Shown here one piece after another: positions 31,853 to 40,589 of a stretch of DNA of 64,000 nt. The DNA is from Azorhizobium doebereinerae UFLA1-100. GTDB taxonomy: Bacteria > Pseudomonadota > Alphaproteobacteria > Rhizobiales > Xanthobacteraceae. The stretch spans positions 496,001 through 560,000 of the forward strand of contig NZ_AXBA01000001.1 in the NCBI RefSeq assembly GCF_000473085.1, in the 5' to 3' direction. A model generated the notes under the pieces. That model did no database searches and was not told where the DNA came from. It worked only from the letters and a program-made list of their open reading frames with translations. The translations under genes and the position numbers were made by a program. The first letter of the stretch is position 1. Each line of letters starts with the position of its first letter.

Positions 31853-31868
31853 TGGCATGGCGCTTGCG
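31853..31868 (+). promoter_or_regulatory. Second sigma-54-type promoter, TGGCATG-N4-TTGCG
   Basis: TGGCATG (31853-31859) and TTGCG (31864-31868) have exact 12-base spacing between GG and GC, with one mismatch from TGGCACG and one at the last base. It lies about 135 bases before the peptide-binding protein gene and would drive the five-gene importer. Confidence 0.5.
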
Positions 31869-32000
31869 TGGAGCGGGCGGCGACGGCCGCCTGCCCTGAC
31901 CCTTTCCTCCCGCCCCCCGAACCGGGGGCGGGCAATACGCCGAAGAACCGGGCGACACCAACCAGACTGGTCAAAGACCAGGCAATCCGAGGGGAATAGC

Positions 32001-33605
32001 ATGGACCGCAGGACATTCATCAAGGGTGTGGCCGGTGCCGGGTCTCTGGCCATGAGCGGCGGGCTGGCCATGCCCGCGCTGGCCCAGGGCGCCGCCAAGA
32101 CGCTGCACTTCGTCCCCCAGGCGAACCTCGCCAATTTCGACCCCATCTGGGGCACGCAATATGTGGTGCGCAACGCCTCGGCTCTGGTGTGGGACATGCT
32201 CTACGGCCTCGACGCCAGCGGCACGCCGCAGCGCCAGATGGTGGAGAGCGAGGAGGTCTCCGCCGACGGCCTGACCTGGACCTTCAAGCTGCGCCCCGGC
32301 CTGAAGTTCCATGACGGCGAGAAGGTGCTGGCCAAGGACGTGGTGGCCAGCCTCACCCGCTGGTCCGCCCGCGACCCCATGGGCATCATGATCAAGGCCA
32401 GCCAGAAGGAGCTGGTGGCGGTGGACGACACCACCTTCCGCTGGGTGCTCTCCAAGCCCTTCCCGAAGATGAAGCTGGCGCTGGGCAAGACCAACGCCCC
32501 CATCGCCTTCATCATGCCCGAGCGCATCGCCCAGACCGATCCGTTCAAGCAGATCACCGAATATGTCGGCTCCGGCCCCACCAAGTTCCTGAAGGGCGAA
32601 TGGGTGCCCGGCGCCAAGGCGGTGTTCGAGCGCTTCGCCGACTACGTGCCGCGCTCGGAGGCCCCGTCCTGGCTCGCCGGCGGCAAGAAGATGCTGGTGG
32701 ACCGCATCGAATGGGTGGTGATGCCCGATCCGGCCACCGCCGCGGCGGCGCTCCAGAACGGCGAAGTGGACTGGTGGGAGCAGCCGCTGCCCGACCTCGT
32801 GCCGCTGCTCAAGGGCAACAAGAACCTCAACGTGGACATCGGCGACCCGCTCGGCAACGTCGGCTCGTTCCGCATGAACCACATCCAGCCGCCGTTCAAC
32901 AATCCCAAGGTCCGTCAGGCGGTGCTCATGGCGCTCAGCCAGGAGGACTACATGCGCGCCGTGGCCGGCGACGACGAGAAGCTCTGGAAGGTGCTGCCCG
33001 GTTTCTTCACCCCCGGCACCGCGCTCTATACCGAAGTGGGCGGCGAGGTGCTCAAGAGCGGCAAGGGCAATCTGGAGGCGGCCAAGAAGCTGCTGAAGGA
33101 AAGCGGCTACAATAACGAGCCGGTGGTCTGCGTGGTGGCGCAGGACCAGCCCATCACCAAGGCCCAGGGCGACGTGACCGTGGACCTGTTGAAGAAGCTC
33201 GGCATGAACGTGGACTTCGTCGCCACCGACTGGGGCACGGTCGGCGCCCGCCGCGCGCTGAAGACCCCGCCGACCCAGGGCGGCTGGAGCATGTTCCACA
33301 CCTGGCATGCGGGCGCCGACTGCACCAATCCGGCCGCCTATCCGGCGATCCGCGCCAATGGCGACAAGGCGTGGTTCGGCTGGCCGGAGAGCCCGGCGGT
33401 GGAGGCCGAGGTAGTGTCCTGGTTCGACGCCAAGGATCTGGCCGAAGAGAAGGCCGCCATCGGCCGGCTCAACAAGGCGGCGGTGGAGAACGTCACCTAC
33501 GCCCCCACCGGCTTCTTCCTGAGCTACACCGCGTGGCGCAAGACCGTCTCCGGCGTCACCCAGGGGCCGCTGCCGTTCTTCTGGGGCGTGTCCAAGTCGG
33601 CCTGA
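32001..33605 (+). CDS. ABC transporter substrate-binding protein, peptide/nickel family
   Basis: A 534-residue family 5 (DppA/OppA-like) periplasmic binding protein. The N-terminus carries a twin-arginine-type signal ('MDRRTFIKGVAGAGSLAMSG') ending at 'MPALAQGA'. Family features include 'DGLTWTFKLRPGLKFHDGEK' near residue 85-105 and 'FRMNHIQPPFNNPKVRQAV' near residue 290. The upstream in-frame extension lacks a signal peptide, and the ATG at 32001 follows GAGGGGAA. It is the first gene of a complete importer with two permeases and two ATPases. With D-amino acid enzymes next door the cargo may be D-peptides, N-carbamoyl compounds or similar; not proven. Confidence 0.93.
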   Translation: MDRRTFIKGVAGAGSLAMSGGLAMPALAQGAAKTLHFVPQANLANFDPIWGTQYVVRNASALVWDMLYGLDASGTPQRQMVESEEVSADGLTWTFKLRPGLKFHDGEKVLAKDVVASLTRWSARDPMGIMIKASQKELVAVDDTTFRWVLSKPFPKMKLALGKTNAPIAFIMPERIAQTDPFKQITEYVGSGPTKFLKGEWVPGAKAVFERFADYVPRSEAPSWLAGGKKMLVDRIEWVVMPDPATAAAALQNGEVDWWEQPLPDLVPLLKGNKNLNVDIGDPLGNVGSFRMNHIQPPFNNPKVRQAVLMALSQEDYMRAVAGDDEKLWKVLPGFFTPGTALYTEVGGEVLKSGKGNLEAAKKLLKESGYNNEPVVCVVAQDQPITKAQGDVTVDLLKKLGMNVDFVATDWGTVGARRALKTPPTQGGWSMFHTWHAGADCTNPAAYPAIRANGDKAWFGWPESPAVEAEVVSWFDAKDLAEEKAAIGRLNKAAVENVTYAPTGFFLSYTAWRKTVSGVTQGPLPFFWGVSKSA

Positions 33606-33611
33606 CGGATC

Positions 33612-34553
33612 ATGCTCGGCTACATCCTCCGGCGCACCCTCTCGACCATCCCCGTCATGGCGATGGTCGGGCTGTTCGTGTTCAGCCTGCTCTACATCGC
33701 CCCCGGCGATCCCGCGGCCGTCATCGCGGGCGACCAGGCCTCGCCCGAGGACATCGCCCGCATCCGCGCCAACCTCGGGCTGGACCGGCCGTTCCTGGTC
33801 CAGTTCGGGGAGTGGGGCTGGCGCACGCTCCATGCCGACCTCGGCACCTCCATCTTCACCGGCCTGCCCGTCACCCAGATGATCGGGCAGCGCATCGAGC
33901 CCACCCTCTCGCTGATGGTGCTGACGCTGATCTTCGCCATCGTCGTCTCGGTGCCCATGGGGGTGGTGGCGGCCTGGAAGGCCGGCACCTGGATCGACCG
34001 CGGCATCATGACCTTCGCCGTGCTCGGCTTCTCGGTGCCGGTGTTCGTCATCGGCTACGTGCTGGCCTATGTGTTCGCGCTCCAGCTCGACTGGTTCCCG
34101 GTGCAGGGCTACACGCCCATCACGCAGGGGCTCGGGCCGTGGCTCGGCAACCTGGTGCTGCCGGCGCTGTCGCTCGGCTGCGTCTATATCGCGCTGATCG
34201 CCCGCATCACCCGCGCCTCCATGCTGGAGGTGCTGGCGCAGGACTATGTGCGCACCGCCAAGGCCAAGGGCCTCGGCCAGAAGGACGTGCTGTTCCTGCA
34301 CGCGCTCAAGAACGCCGCCGTGCCCATCGTCACGGTGATCGGCATCGGCATCGCCCTGCTGATCGGCGGCGCGGTGGTGACCGAGAGCGTGTTCGCCATC
34401 CCCGGCCTCGGCCGGCTGACGGTGGATGCCATCCTGCGCCGCGACTATCCGGTGATCCAGGGCGTCGTGCTGCTGTTCAGCTTCGTCTACGTGCTGGTCA
34501 ACCTCGTCATCGACATCCTCTATACCTTCCTTGACCCGAGGATCCGCTATTGA
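33612..34553 (+). CDS. Peptide-type ABC transporter permease, DppB-like
   Basis: A 313-residue inner-membrane permease with six hydrophobic segments; the first is at residues 10-30 ('IPVMAMVGLFVFSLLYIA'). The EAA loop reads 'YVRTAKAKGLGQKDVLFLHA' near residue 215-235, and the conserved 'VFAIPGLGRLTVDAILRRDY' follows. Length and order fit DppB/OppB. It begins six bases after the binding protein gene and its stop overlaps the next start (TTGA). Confidence 0.93.
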   Translation: MLGYILRRTLSTIPVMAMVGLFVFSLLYIAPGDPAAVIAGDQASPEDIARIRANLGLDRPFLVQFGEWGWRTLHADLGTSIFTGLPVTQMIGQRIEPTLSLMVLTLIFAIVVSVPMGVVAAWKAGTWIDRGIMTFAVLGFSVPVFVIGYVLAYVFALQLDWFPVQGYTPITQGLGPWLGNLVLPALSLGCVYIALIARITRASMLEVLAQDYVRTAKAKGLGQKDVLFLHALKNAAVPIVTVIGIGIALLIGGAVVTESVFAIPGLGRLTVDAILRRDYPVIQGVVLLFSFVYVLVNLVIDILYTFLDPRIRY

Positions 34554-35473
34554 GCCTCGCTTCTGACCACCGGCCGGCGGCGCCCGAGGGCCTCGCCATC
34601 GCCCCGGCCCTGCCGGACATCCTCAAGGCGATCAAGCCGCGCACCGGCGTCACCGGCTTCCTGCGGCGCCATCCCACCATCGCCGTCGGCGGCGGCCTGC
34701 TGCTGCTGCTCATCCTCGTCGCCGGGCTCGCGCCCTATCTCGGCACGGTGGACCCCTCGGCGCTGTCGCCGGCCCGCCGCACCCGGCCGCCGTCCGCGCT
34801 CTACTGGTTCGGCACCGACATGCTGGGGCGGGACATCTATTCCCGCGTGCTCTACGGCACCCGTGTCTCGCTGCTGGTGGGCTTCGCCGTGGCCATCCTC
34901 GCCTCCATCGGCGGCCTCGCCATCGGGCTGGTGGCCGGCTACGTGCGCTGGGCGGACAGCATCATCATGCGGATGATGGACAGCCTGATGTCCATCCCGC
35001 CCATCCTGCTCGCCGTGTCGCTGATGGCCATCACCCGCGGCAGCGTCGGCAACGTCATCCTCGCCATCACCATCGCCGAGATCCCGCGCGTCTCGCGCCT
35101 GGTGCGCGGCGTGGTGCTGTCGCTGCGCGAGCAGCCCTATGTGGACGGGGCGGTGGCCGCCGGCACCCGCACGCCGATGATCATCCTGCGCCACATCCTG
35201 CCCAACACCCTCGCCCCCATGACCGTGCAGGCCACCTATATCTGCGGCAGCGCCATGATCGTGGAGGCCATCCTCTCCTTCATCGGCGCCGGCGTTCCGC
35301 CCAACGTGCCGTCCTGGGGCAACATCATGGCCGAGGGCCGCGCGCTCTGGCAGGTAAAGCCGTTCATCGTCTTCTTTCCCGCCGCCTTCCTCTCCGTGAC
35401 GGTGCTGGCGGTGAACCTCCTGGGCGACGGGCTGCGCGACATGCTCGATCCCCGCCAGGCGAAGGGGCACTGA
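34550..35473 (+). CDS. Peptide-type ABC transporter permease, DppC-like
   Basis: A 307-residue permease with an N-terminal OppC-type extension before the first membrane segment ('[20 protein letters not shown]') and the family phrase '[20 protein letters not shown]'. The EAA loop is '[20 protein letters not shown]'. The start is a TTG that overlaps the DppB stop by four bases; the first internal ATG lies beyond membrane segment 1, so TTG is required for a complete protein. It pairs with the preceding permease. Confidence 0.9.
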   Translation: MSLASDHRPAAPEGLAIAPALPDILKAIKPRTGVTGFLRRHPTIAVGGGLLLLLILVAGLAPYLGTVDPSALSPARRTRPPSALYWFGTDMLGRDIYSRVLYGTRVSLLVGFAVAILASIGGLAIGLVAGYVRWADSIIMRMMDSLMSIPPILLAVSLMAITRGSVGNVILAITIAEIPRVSRLVRGVVLSLREQPYVDGAVAAGTRTPMIILRHILPNTLAPMTVQATYICGSAMIVEAILSFIGAGVPPNVPSWGNIMAEGRALWQVKPFIVFFPAAFLSVTVLAVNLLGDGLRDMLDPRQAKGH

Positions 35474-35475
35474 CC

Positions 35476-36465
35476 ATGGCCCTGCTCGAAGTGGAAAACC
35501 TCCAGGTGCATTTCCGCACCCCCGTGGGCGTCAACCGCGCGGTGGACGGCGTGTCCTTCCACGTCAACGAGGGCGAGACGCTGGCCATCGTCGGCGAAAG
35601 CGGCTGCGGCAAGTCGGTGACCTCCATGTCGCTGCTGCGCCTCATCCCCGAGCCGCCGGGCAAGATCGCCGGCGCCATCCGCTTCGGCGGCAAGGACCTG
35701 CTGGCCCTGTCGGAGAAGGAGATGCGCGCCATCCGCGGCAACGACATCTCGATGATCTTCCAGGAGCCGATGACCAGCCTCAACCCGGTGCTGACCGTGG
35801 GCCGGCAGATCGGCGAGACGCTGCGCCTGCACCAGGGCCTCGACGCCAAGGCGGCCGAGGACAAGGCGGTGGAGATGCTCACCCTCGTGGGCATCCCCGC
35901 CCCCGCCCGCCGGGTGCGGGAATATCCCCACCAGCTCTCCGGCGGCATGCGCCAGAGGGTGATGATCGCCATCGCGCTCGCCTGCAATCCCAAGCTGCTG
36001 ATCGCCGACGAGCCGACCACCGCGCTCGACGTCACCATCCAGGCGCAGATCCTCGATCTGATGCGCGACCTCAAGCAGCGCGTGGGCGCGGCCATCGTGC
36101 TCATCACCCATGACCTGGGCGTGGTGGCGGAAGTGGCCGAGCGCGTCATGGTCATGTATGCCGGCCGCAAGGTGGAGGAGGCCCCGGTGCGCGAACTCTT
36201 CGCCAACCCGCGCCATCCCTATACCCAGGGCCTGCTCGGCGCGGTGCCCAAGCTCGGCTCCTCGCTCACCCAGGAAAGCTCCCGCCTCGCCGAGATCCCC
36301 GGCCAGGTGCCGAGCCTGACCAGGCCGATCGTCGGCTGCGTGTTCGCCGGCCGCTGCGCCATCGCCACCGACATCTGCCGCGCCTATGCCCCGGCGCTGG
36401 AACCGAAGGGGCCGCGCCACGCCGCCGCCTGCCACTATGCCCTGAAGGAGGCAGCCGCCGCATGA
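35476..36465 (+). CDS. Peptide-type ABC transporter ATP-binding protein, DppD-like
   Basis: A 329-residue ATPase. Walker A '[11 protein letters not shown]', Q-loop '[20 protein letters not shown]', signature '[15 protein letters not shown]', Walker B '[12 protein letters not shown]' and H-loop '[13 protein letters not shown]' are intact. The C-terminal oligopeptide-type extension includes cysteines in '[15 protein letters not shown]' and 'AACHYA', typical of DppD/OppD proteins, which bind an iron-sulfur cluster in some homologues. It overlaps the next ATPase gene by four bases. Confidence 0.94.
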   Translation: MALLEVENLQVHFRTPVGVNRAVDGVSFHVNEGETLAIVGESGCGKSVTSMSLLRLIPEPPGKIAGAIRFGGKDLLALSEKEMRAIRGNDISMIFQEPMTSLNPVLTVGRQIGETLRLHQGLDAKAAEDKAVEMLTLVGIPAPARRVREYPHQLSGGMRQRVMIAIALACNPKLLIADEPTTALDVTIQAQILDLMRDLKQRVGAAIVLITHDLGVVAEVAERVMVMYAGRKVEEAPVRELFANPRHPYTQGLLGAVPKLGSSLTQESSRLAEIPGQVPSLTRPIVGCVFAGRCAIATDICRAYAPALEPKGPRHAAACHYALKEAAAA

Positions 36466-37475
36466 CGCGCCCCCTGCTGGAGGTCAACGACCTCAAAAAG
36501 CATTACCGCATCGCCGGCGGCCTGTTCGGCGGCAAGCCGTCCTATGTCTATGCGGTGGACGGCGTCTCGTTCGAAGTGGCGCGCGGGGAGACCCTGTCGC
36601 TGGTGGGCGAGAGCGGCTGCGGCAAGTCCACCGTGGGGCGCGCGGTGCTGCGCCTGTTCGACATCACCTCCGGCCAGGTGGTGCTGGACGGCCAGCGCAT
36701 GGACGACGCCTCCAAGGATGCGCTACACGCCTTCCGCCGCCGGGTGCAGGTGGTGTTCCAGGATCCCTTCTCGAGTCTGAACCCGCGCATGAAGGTGCGC
36801 GACATCCTGGCCGAGCCGATCCGCAACTTCGGCCTCGCCGCCTCCGCCGCTGACCTAGAGGAACGGGTGGGCCGGCTGATGGATCTGGTCGGCCTGCCGC
36901 GCGAGGCGGTGCGCCGCTTCCCGCACCAATTCTCCGGCGGCCAGCGCCAGCGCATCTGCATCGCGAGAGCGCTCGCCGCCGAGCCGGAGCTGATCGTCTG
37001 CGACGAGGCGGTCTCGGCGCTGGACGTGTCGGTGAAGGCGCAGATCGTCAACCTGCTGCAGGACATCCAGCGCGAGCTGGGCCTCGCCTTGCTGTTCATC
37101 AGCCATGACCTTGCCATCGTCGAGCACATGACCCATCGCGTGGCGGTGATGTATCTGGGCAAACTGGTGGAGGTGGCGCCCAAGCGCGCGCTGTTCGCGC
37201 GGCCGCGCCATCCCTACACCAAGGCGCTGCTCTCCGCCGTGCCGCTGCCCGATCCCGGGGCGGCGCGCAACCGCATCATCCTGACCGGCGACGTGCCGAG
37301 CCCGGTCAACCCGCCCAAGGGCTGTCGCTTCCACACCCGCTGCCCCTATGCGTTCGACCGCTGCAGGAGCGAGGAGCCGGAACTGCGGGTGGCGCCGGGC
37401 GAGCACTGGTCCGCCTGCCACCTGCACGATTTGCCGGACGCGCAGAACCCGCTGCTGGCGCCGCTGGCGAGCTGA
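36462..37475 (+). CDS. Peptide-type ABC transporter ATP-binding protein, DppF-like
   Basis: A 337-residue second ATPase of the importer. Walker A '[13 protein letters not shown]', Q-loop 'VVFQDPFSSLNPRMKVRDIL', signature 'FSGGQRQRICIARAL', Walker B 'ELIVCDEAVSALD' and H-loop 'LFISHDLAIVEHM' are complete. The OppF C-terminal cysteine motif appears as 'GCRFHTRCPYAFDRCRSEEP'. It is the last gene of the five-gene importer and is followed by a GC-rich hairpin. Confidence 0.94.
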   Translation: MTRPLLEVNDLKKHYRIAGGLFGGKPSYVYAVDGVSFEVARGETLSLVGESGCGKSTVGRAVLRLFDITSGQVVLDGQRMDDASKDALHAFRRRVQVVFQDPFSSLNPRMKVRDILAEPIRNFGLAASAADLEERVGRLMDLVGLPREAVRRFPHQFSGGQRQRICIARALAAEPELIVCDEAVSALDVSVKAQIVNLLQDIQRELGLALLFISHDLAIVEHMTHRVAVMYLGKLVEVAPKRALFARPRHPYTKALLSAVPLPDPGAARNRIILTGDVPSPVNPPKGCRFHTRCPYAFDRCRSEEPELRVAPGEHWSACHLHDLPDAQNPLLAPLAS

Positions 37476-37493
37476 GCGGCGGGGGGCGGCGCG

Positions 37494-37518
37494 GACCGGC
37501 GCGCCGCGCGCGCCGGTC
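37494..37518. terminator. 10-bp hairpin ending the peptide importer operon
   Basis: GACCGGCGCG and CGCGCCGGTC pair perfectly around five bases, 19 bases after the DppF-like stop. No T-run follows. The rest of the 165-base gap before higB is a little less GC-rich and includes AGAG...CTCT half-sites near 37592 that could be part of a HigA operator; that is weak. Confidence 0.5.
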
Positions 37519-37640
37519 TACGGGGTGGAGCTGGGGCCACAATCGGACCCGGCACGGCGTGTCGACGTGAACGGCTTCCCATATGACCCATAGAGTGGTA
37601 CATTGCCTCTCACATCAAGGCTCGCTGCGGGAAAAGCGGG

Positions 37641-37937
37641 ATGATCGCCGACTTTCGGGATGACTGGCTGCGGGCGTTTTTCCTGGACGATGTCCGCTCG
37701 CGGCACATTCCGGCCGATCTCGAAGGCCGCCTGTTCCGAAGGCTCCAGATGATCGACGACGCGACATCCGACCAGGATCTGCGGGTGCCGCCAAGCAACC
37801 ATTTCGAGAAGCTGCGCGGCGCGCTCGACGGACTGCATGCGATCCGCGTCAACAAGCAATGGCGGCTGGTCTTCCGATGGGACGGGCGTCGTGGCGAGGC
37901 CTCGGGCCTTTATCTCGACGACCACAGCTACAGGTGA
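37641..37937 (+). CDS. higB: HigB-like toxin, RelE/ParE superfamily
   Basis: A 98-residue protein of the plasmid-maintenance killer (HigB) family, ribosome-dependent mRNA endonucleases. Family features are 'RLFRRLQMIDDATSDQDLRV', 'PPSNHFEKLRGALDGLHAIR' and the C-terminal core strand 'VNKQWRLVFRWDGRRGE'. The toxin gene precedes the antitoxin gene, which is the HigBA order. The antitoxin begins eight bases after its stop. The pair probably autoregulates through HigA. Confidence 0.9.
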   Translation: MIADFRDDWLRAFFLDDVRSRHIPADLEGRLFRRLQMIDDATSDQDLRVPPSNHFEKLRGALDGLHAIRVNKQWRLVFRWDGRRGEASGLYLDDHSYR

Positions 37938-37945
37938 GGTGGCAG

Positions 37946-38254
37946 ATGCTGATGACCAAGCGCAAGCCGGCCACGGTCGGCGAAATCCTGGTGGAGGAGT
38001 TCATGCAGCCGCTCGGCCTGACGCAGGCCGCGCTCGCCGAAGCCATGGGCGTGCAGCGCAAGCATGTAAACGAGCTTTGCAACAACCGGCGCACCGTGAC
38101 GGCGGCCACCGCCCTCATCCTGGCACGGGTATTCGGCAACAGCCCGGACTTCTGGCTGAACGTGCAGCGCCGCAACGACCTGTGGGAGGTGATGCACTCG
38201 CCGCACGAACTGGCGCGGATCGAGCGCGCGAAGCCCGTGTCCCGCGCGGCCTAA
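37946..38254 (+). CDS. higA: HigA-like antitoxin, XRE family
   Basis: A 102-residue antitoxin with a helix-turn-helix in 'LTQAALAEAMGVQRKHVNEL' (about residues 25-44) and the HigA signature 'GNSPDFWLNVQRRNDLWEVM'. An upstream in-frame extension lies inside the toxin gene and is not used. The ATG at 37946 has a GAGGTGGCAG site just before it. It binds HigB and represses the operon promoter in known systems. Confidence 0.92.
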   Translation: MLMTKRKPATVGEILVEEFMQPLGLTQAALAEAMGVQRKHVNELCNNRRTVTAATALILARVFGNSPDFWLNVQRRNDLWEVMHSPHELARIERAKPVSRAA

Positions 38255-38316
38255 AACTTGATCTGCCGCTCAGCTCCTGGAAAAGACCCCATGATCCGTG
38301 CCATCAGGAGAACGGC

Positions 38317-38850
38317 GTGCTGACGATGGACGCAAGCACGGCGATGCTGCTGGTGATCGATATCCAGGCCAAGCTGATGCCGGCCATCGACCAGAGCGCC
38401 GCCATCCTCGCCAATGCCCGGCGCCTCGTCGATGCGGCCGCGCTGCTCGGCGTGCCCATGCTGTTCACCGAGCAGAACGCCAAGGGCATCGGCCCGACGG
38501 TGCCGGAACTGGTGCCGCCCCCCGCCCTTCTCGTCCACAAGATGGCCTTCGACGCCTGCCGGGAGCCGGCCTTCCAAGCGCGCCTGCCGGAGGGCCGCGC
38601 CATCGTGGTGGCGGGCTGCGAGGCCCATGTCTGCGTGCTGCAAACCACGCTCGGGCTGCTGGAGCGCGGCCGCAAGGTGTTCCTGGTCCGCGACGCCGTG
38701 GGCGCGCGCCGCGCCGAGAACAAGGACGCCGCGCTGCGCCGCATGGAACGCCACGGGGCGGAGATCGTGACCACGGAGATGGTCGTGTTCGAATGGCTGG
38801 GCAGCGCGGACCATCCCCGCTTCCGCGAGGCTCTGGCCCTGGTCAAATAG
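38317..38850 (+). CDS. Isochorismatase-like cysteine hydrolase
   Basis: A 177-residue cysteine hydrolase. The catalytic Asp-Lys-Cys triad is visible in 'LLVIDIQAKLMPAI', 'LVHKMAFDA' and 'VAGCEAHVCVLQT'; the conserved cis-peptide region 'VVAGCEAHVC' is intact. The GTG at 38317 has AGGAG six bases upstream; an ATG at 38326 is the alternative and would remove three residues. YcaC/YecD-like relatives hydrolyse small amides of largely unknown identity. It stands alone after the toxin-antitoxin pair. Confidence 0.88.
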   Translation: MLTMDASTAMLLVIDIQAKLMPAIDQSAAILANARRLVDAAALLGVPMLFTEQNAKGIGPTVPELVPPPALLVHKMAFDACREPAFQARLPEGRAIVVAGCEAHVCVLQTTLGLLERGRKVFLVRDAVGARRAENKDAALRRMERHGAEIVTTEMVVFEWLGSADHPRFREALALVK

Positions 38851-38990
38851 CCGCCGCGCCCGTTCGCCGGCGCCGGAAAGGCGCGCTTCCCCGGACGGCG
38901 TTGAGATCGCCCCTTTCGCCTGCGCGGGAACCGCGCGCCAAGCGGCAGCGGTTCCGCCTGTACGGAAAGCTCGCGCCAAGCGGCGGCGGC

Positions 38991-39163
38991 TTCACCCCCC
39001 TCCCTGCCCTCCCCCGCAAGGGGGGAGGGTTCTCCGCGCCCCAGGTTGAGCCTTCGCTCATCCTATCTAAGACGCCATCCTGCATCGGCAGCCAACGTGC
39101 CCTCTCCACCCGCACGACCGGCCCCCTCCCCCCTTGCGGGGGAGGGTTGGGGAGGGGGGTGAA
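38991..39163. repeat. Inverted-repeat element, about 173 bp, copy 1
   Basis: A left arm at 38991-39029 (starting TTCACCCCCCTCCC and ending GCAAGGGGGGAGGG) is matched almost perfectly in reverse complement at 39124-39163, with about 94 bases between. Each arm contains its own nested hairpin around GCAAG/CTTGC. No open frame lies inside. It fills most of the 413-base gap between the isochorismatase and beta-lactamase-like genes and resembles the dispersed palindromic intergenic elements of alphaproteobacteria. Confidence 0.75.
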
Positions 39164-39263
39164 ACGCCCGCCGCCGGGCGCGCGGGAGGAAACGGACTGG
39201 CCCCCCCGCGCCGGAAGACACCCGCCCCGCCTTTATACGCCCCCCCGCGCGACGCCCCCGCCG

Positions 39264-40259
39264 CTACGCCTTCGTGCCGGCGGCGGCGGCGCGCAGGGTC
39301 TCGGCCACCGACTTGGCGAAGTCCGCGAACACCGCCGGAATGCCGCTCTCCGGGCCGGTCCAGTTCACATTGAAGCCGAAGGTGACGCGGCCCGCGCCCA
39401 CCACCATCTGCCCGGCCAGGCTGAAGCAGTTGAAGTCCTGCCACTGGATGCTGCCGCCCTTGCCATAGGCGGCGAGGCCGTCCGGCACCACCACGGCCAG
39501 AGCGTCGGCCATGGACAGGATGCGCTTGTATTCCACCAGCGTCTGCGGCTTGCGGAAGAATGTCCCTGTCAGCGCCTGCCGATACCAGCTCACCATGTCC
39601 GCCATGGAGGCCATCATGGTGGAGACATCGTTGATCGGCGGGCGCGGCGTGCCGGGCAGCCAGCCGGAGGCCAGCTTCTCGACGCCCGCCCAGCCGATGT
39701 CCGTGCCCACCGGCGCCCCGGCGATATAGGAGACCATGCGGCGGGTGGAATCCGGGATGCGCACGCTGCCGAGCCCGGCCTCGCGGATCAGCGCCCGCAC
39801 CGTGTCCGGCCCGGCCTTGGCGAGCGAGATGTCGGTGGCGGTGTTGTCGCTGTGGGTGATCATCGCCTCCAGCACGCAGCGCGCGGTGGTCGAGCCGGTC
39901 AATTTCTCCAGCGTCTGGCTGCCCGAATTGCGCACGGCGTCATCCACCGCCCACGGGTCATTCTCGTTCAGCGTGCCGGCCTCCACCGCGCGCAGCACCT
40001 GGGCCAGCACGAAGGTCTTGAAGGCGCTGCCGATGAACATCGGCCGCTCCGGCTCCAGCCCGCCCTGCCAGCTTCCCTTCGGCCCCTCGCCGATGAGGAA
40101 GCAGCTCTTCACGCCGGGCAGGTCGCCCATGGGCGCGAACGTCGCCTGCACCGCCGCCGGCAAATCCGTCGCGGCCGGGTCCGCCGCCAGCGCGGCTCCG
40201 GCCACGGGCGCCAGCGGTGCTGCCAGGGCAGCGGAAACCAATGTCCTACGGCTGAGCAT
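39264..40259 (-). CDS. Class A beta-lactamase-like serine hydrolase, exported
   Basis: A 331-residue protein with a twin-arginine-like signal ('MLSRRTLVSAALAAPLAPVA', cut near 'ALAAD'). The penicillin-binding fold motifs are present: SxxK as Ser78-Ala-Phe-Lys81 in 'GSAFKTFVLAQ', SDN at 137-139 in 'ITHSDNTATD', and a third-strand motif reading Lys-Gly-Gly ('YGKGGSIQW') instead of KTG/KSG. The omega-loop glutamate is not obvious. It may be a beta-lactamase or a related esterase or peptidase; resistance should not be assumed. Upstream open frame before the Met at 40259 lacks a signal and is not used. Confidence 0.8.
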   Translation of the reverse strand: MLSRRTLVSAALAAPLAPVAGAALAADPAATDLPAAVQATFAPMGDLPGVKSCFLIGEGPKGSWQGGLEPERPMFIGSAFKTFVLAQVLRAVEAGTLNENDPWAVDDAVRNSGSQTLEKLTGSTTARCVLEAMITHSDNTATDISLAKAGPDTVRALIREAGLGSVRIPDSTRRMVSYIAGAPVGTDIGWAGVEKLASGWLPGTPRPPINDVSTMMASMADMVSWYRQALTGTFFRKPQTLVEYKRILSMADALAVVVPDGLAAYGKGGSIQWQDFNCFSLAGQMVVGAGRVTFGFNVNWTGPESGIPAVFADFAKSVAETLRAAAAGTKA

Positions 40260-40388
40260 GTCGCATCGTCCCCAAGCGCCGCGCCGCCCGGCGCCGACGC
40301 GCCCGGCCACCGGCGGACGGGGGGAAGGTCCACCGCCCATGCCGCCGCGGTCAAGGCGCTTTTTCCTGAAGGTCCGTCCGCGGGGCGG

Positions 40389-40542
40389 CTCCCTCTCCCG
40401 CTTGCGGGGGAGGCCGGGGGTGGGGGCCGCGCGGCAGCGCGAAACCGGGCCGCCGGGTGCGGCCGGTGGTGCAGGCGGAAGCCCGCCGGCCTGCGGCCGT
40501 CGCCCCCACCCAACCCTCCCCCGCGTTGCGGGAGAGGGCTTT
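40389..40542. repeat. Inverted-repeat element, about 154 bp, copy 2
   Basis: Left arm CCCTCTCCCGCTTGCGGGG...GGGTGGGGGC (40391-40427) and its near reverse complement at 40502-40542 enclose about 75 bases. The arm parts are the same as in the element at 38991 but in opposite order. It occupies the 330-base gap between the serine hydrolase and the oxidoreductase operon; nothing else is seen there. Confidence 0.7.
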
Positions 40543-40589
40543 CAGGGCGCGCCCGGGCGTCCGGGTGCCCTTTGCAACGCCCCTGCCCC

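Noticed and set aside
38991-40542. CRISPR array or composite transposon
   Set aside because: Only two imperfect inverted elements are present, with no regular spacers and no transposase gene or target-site duplication seen.
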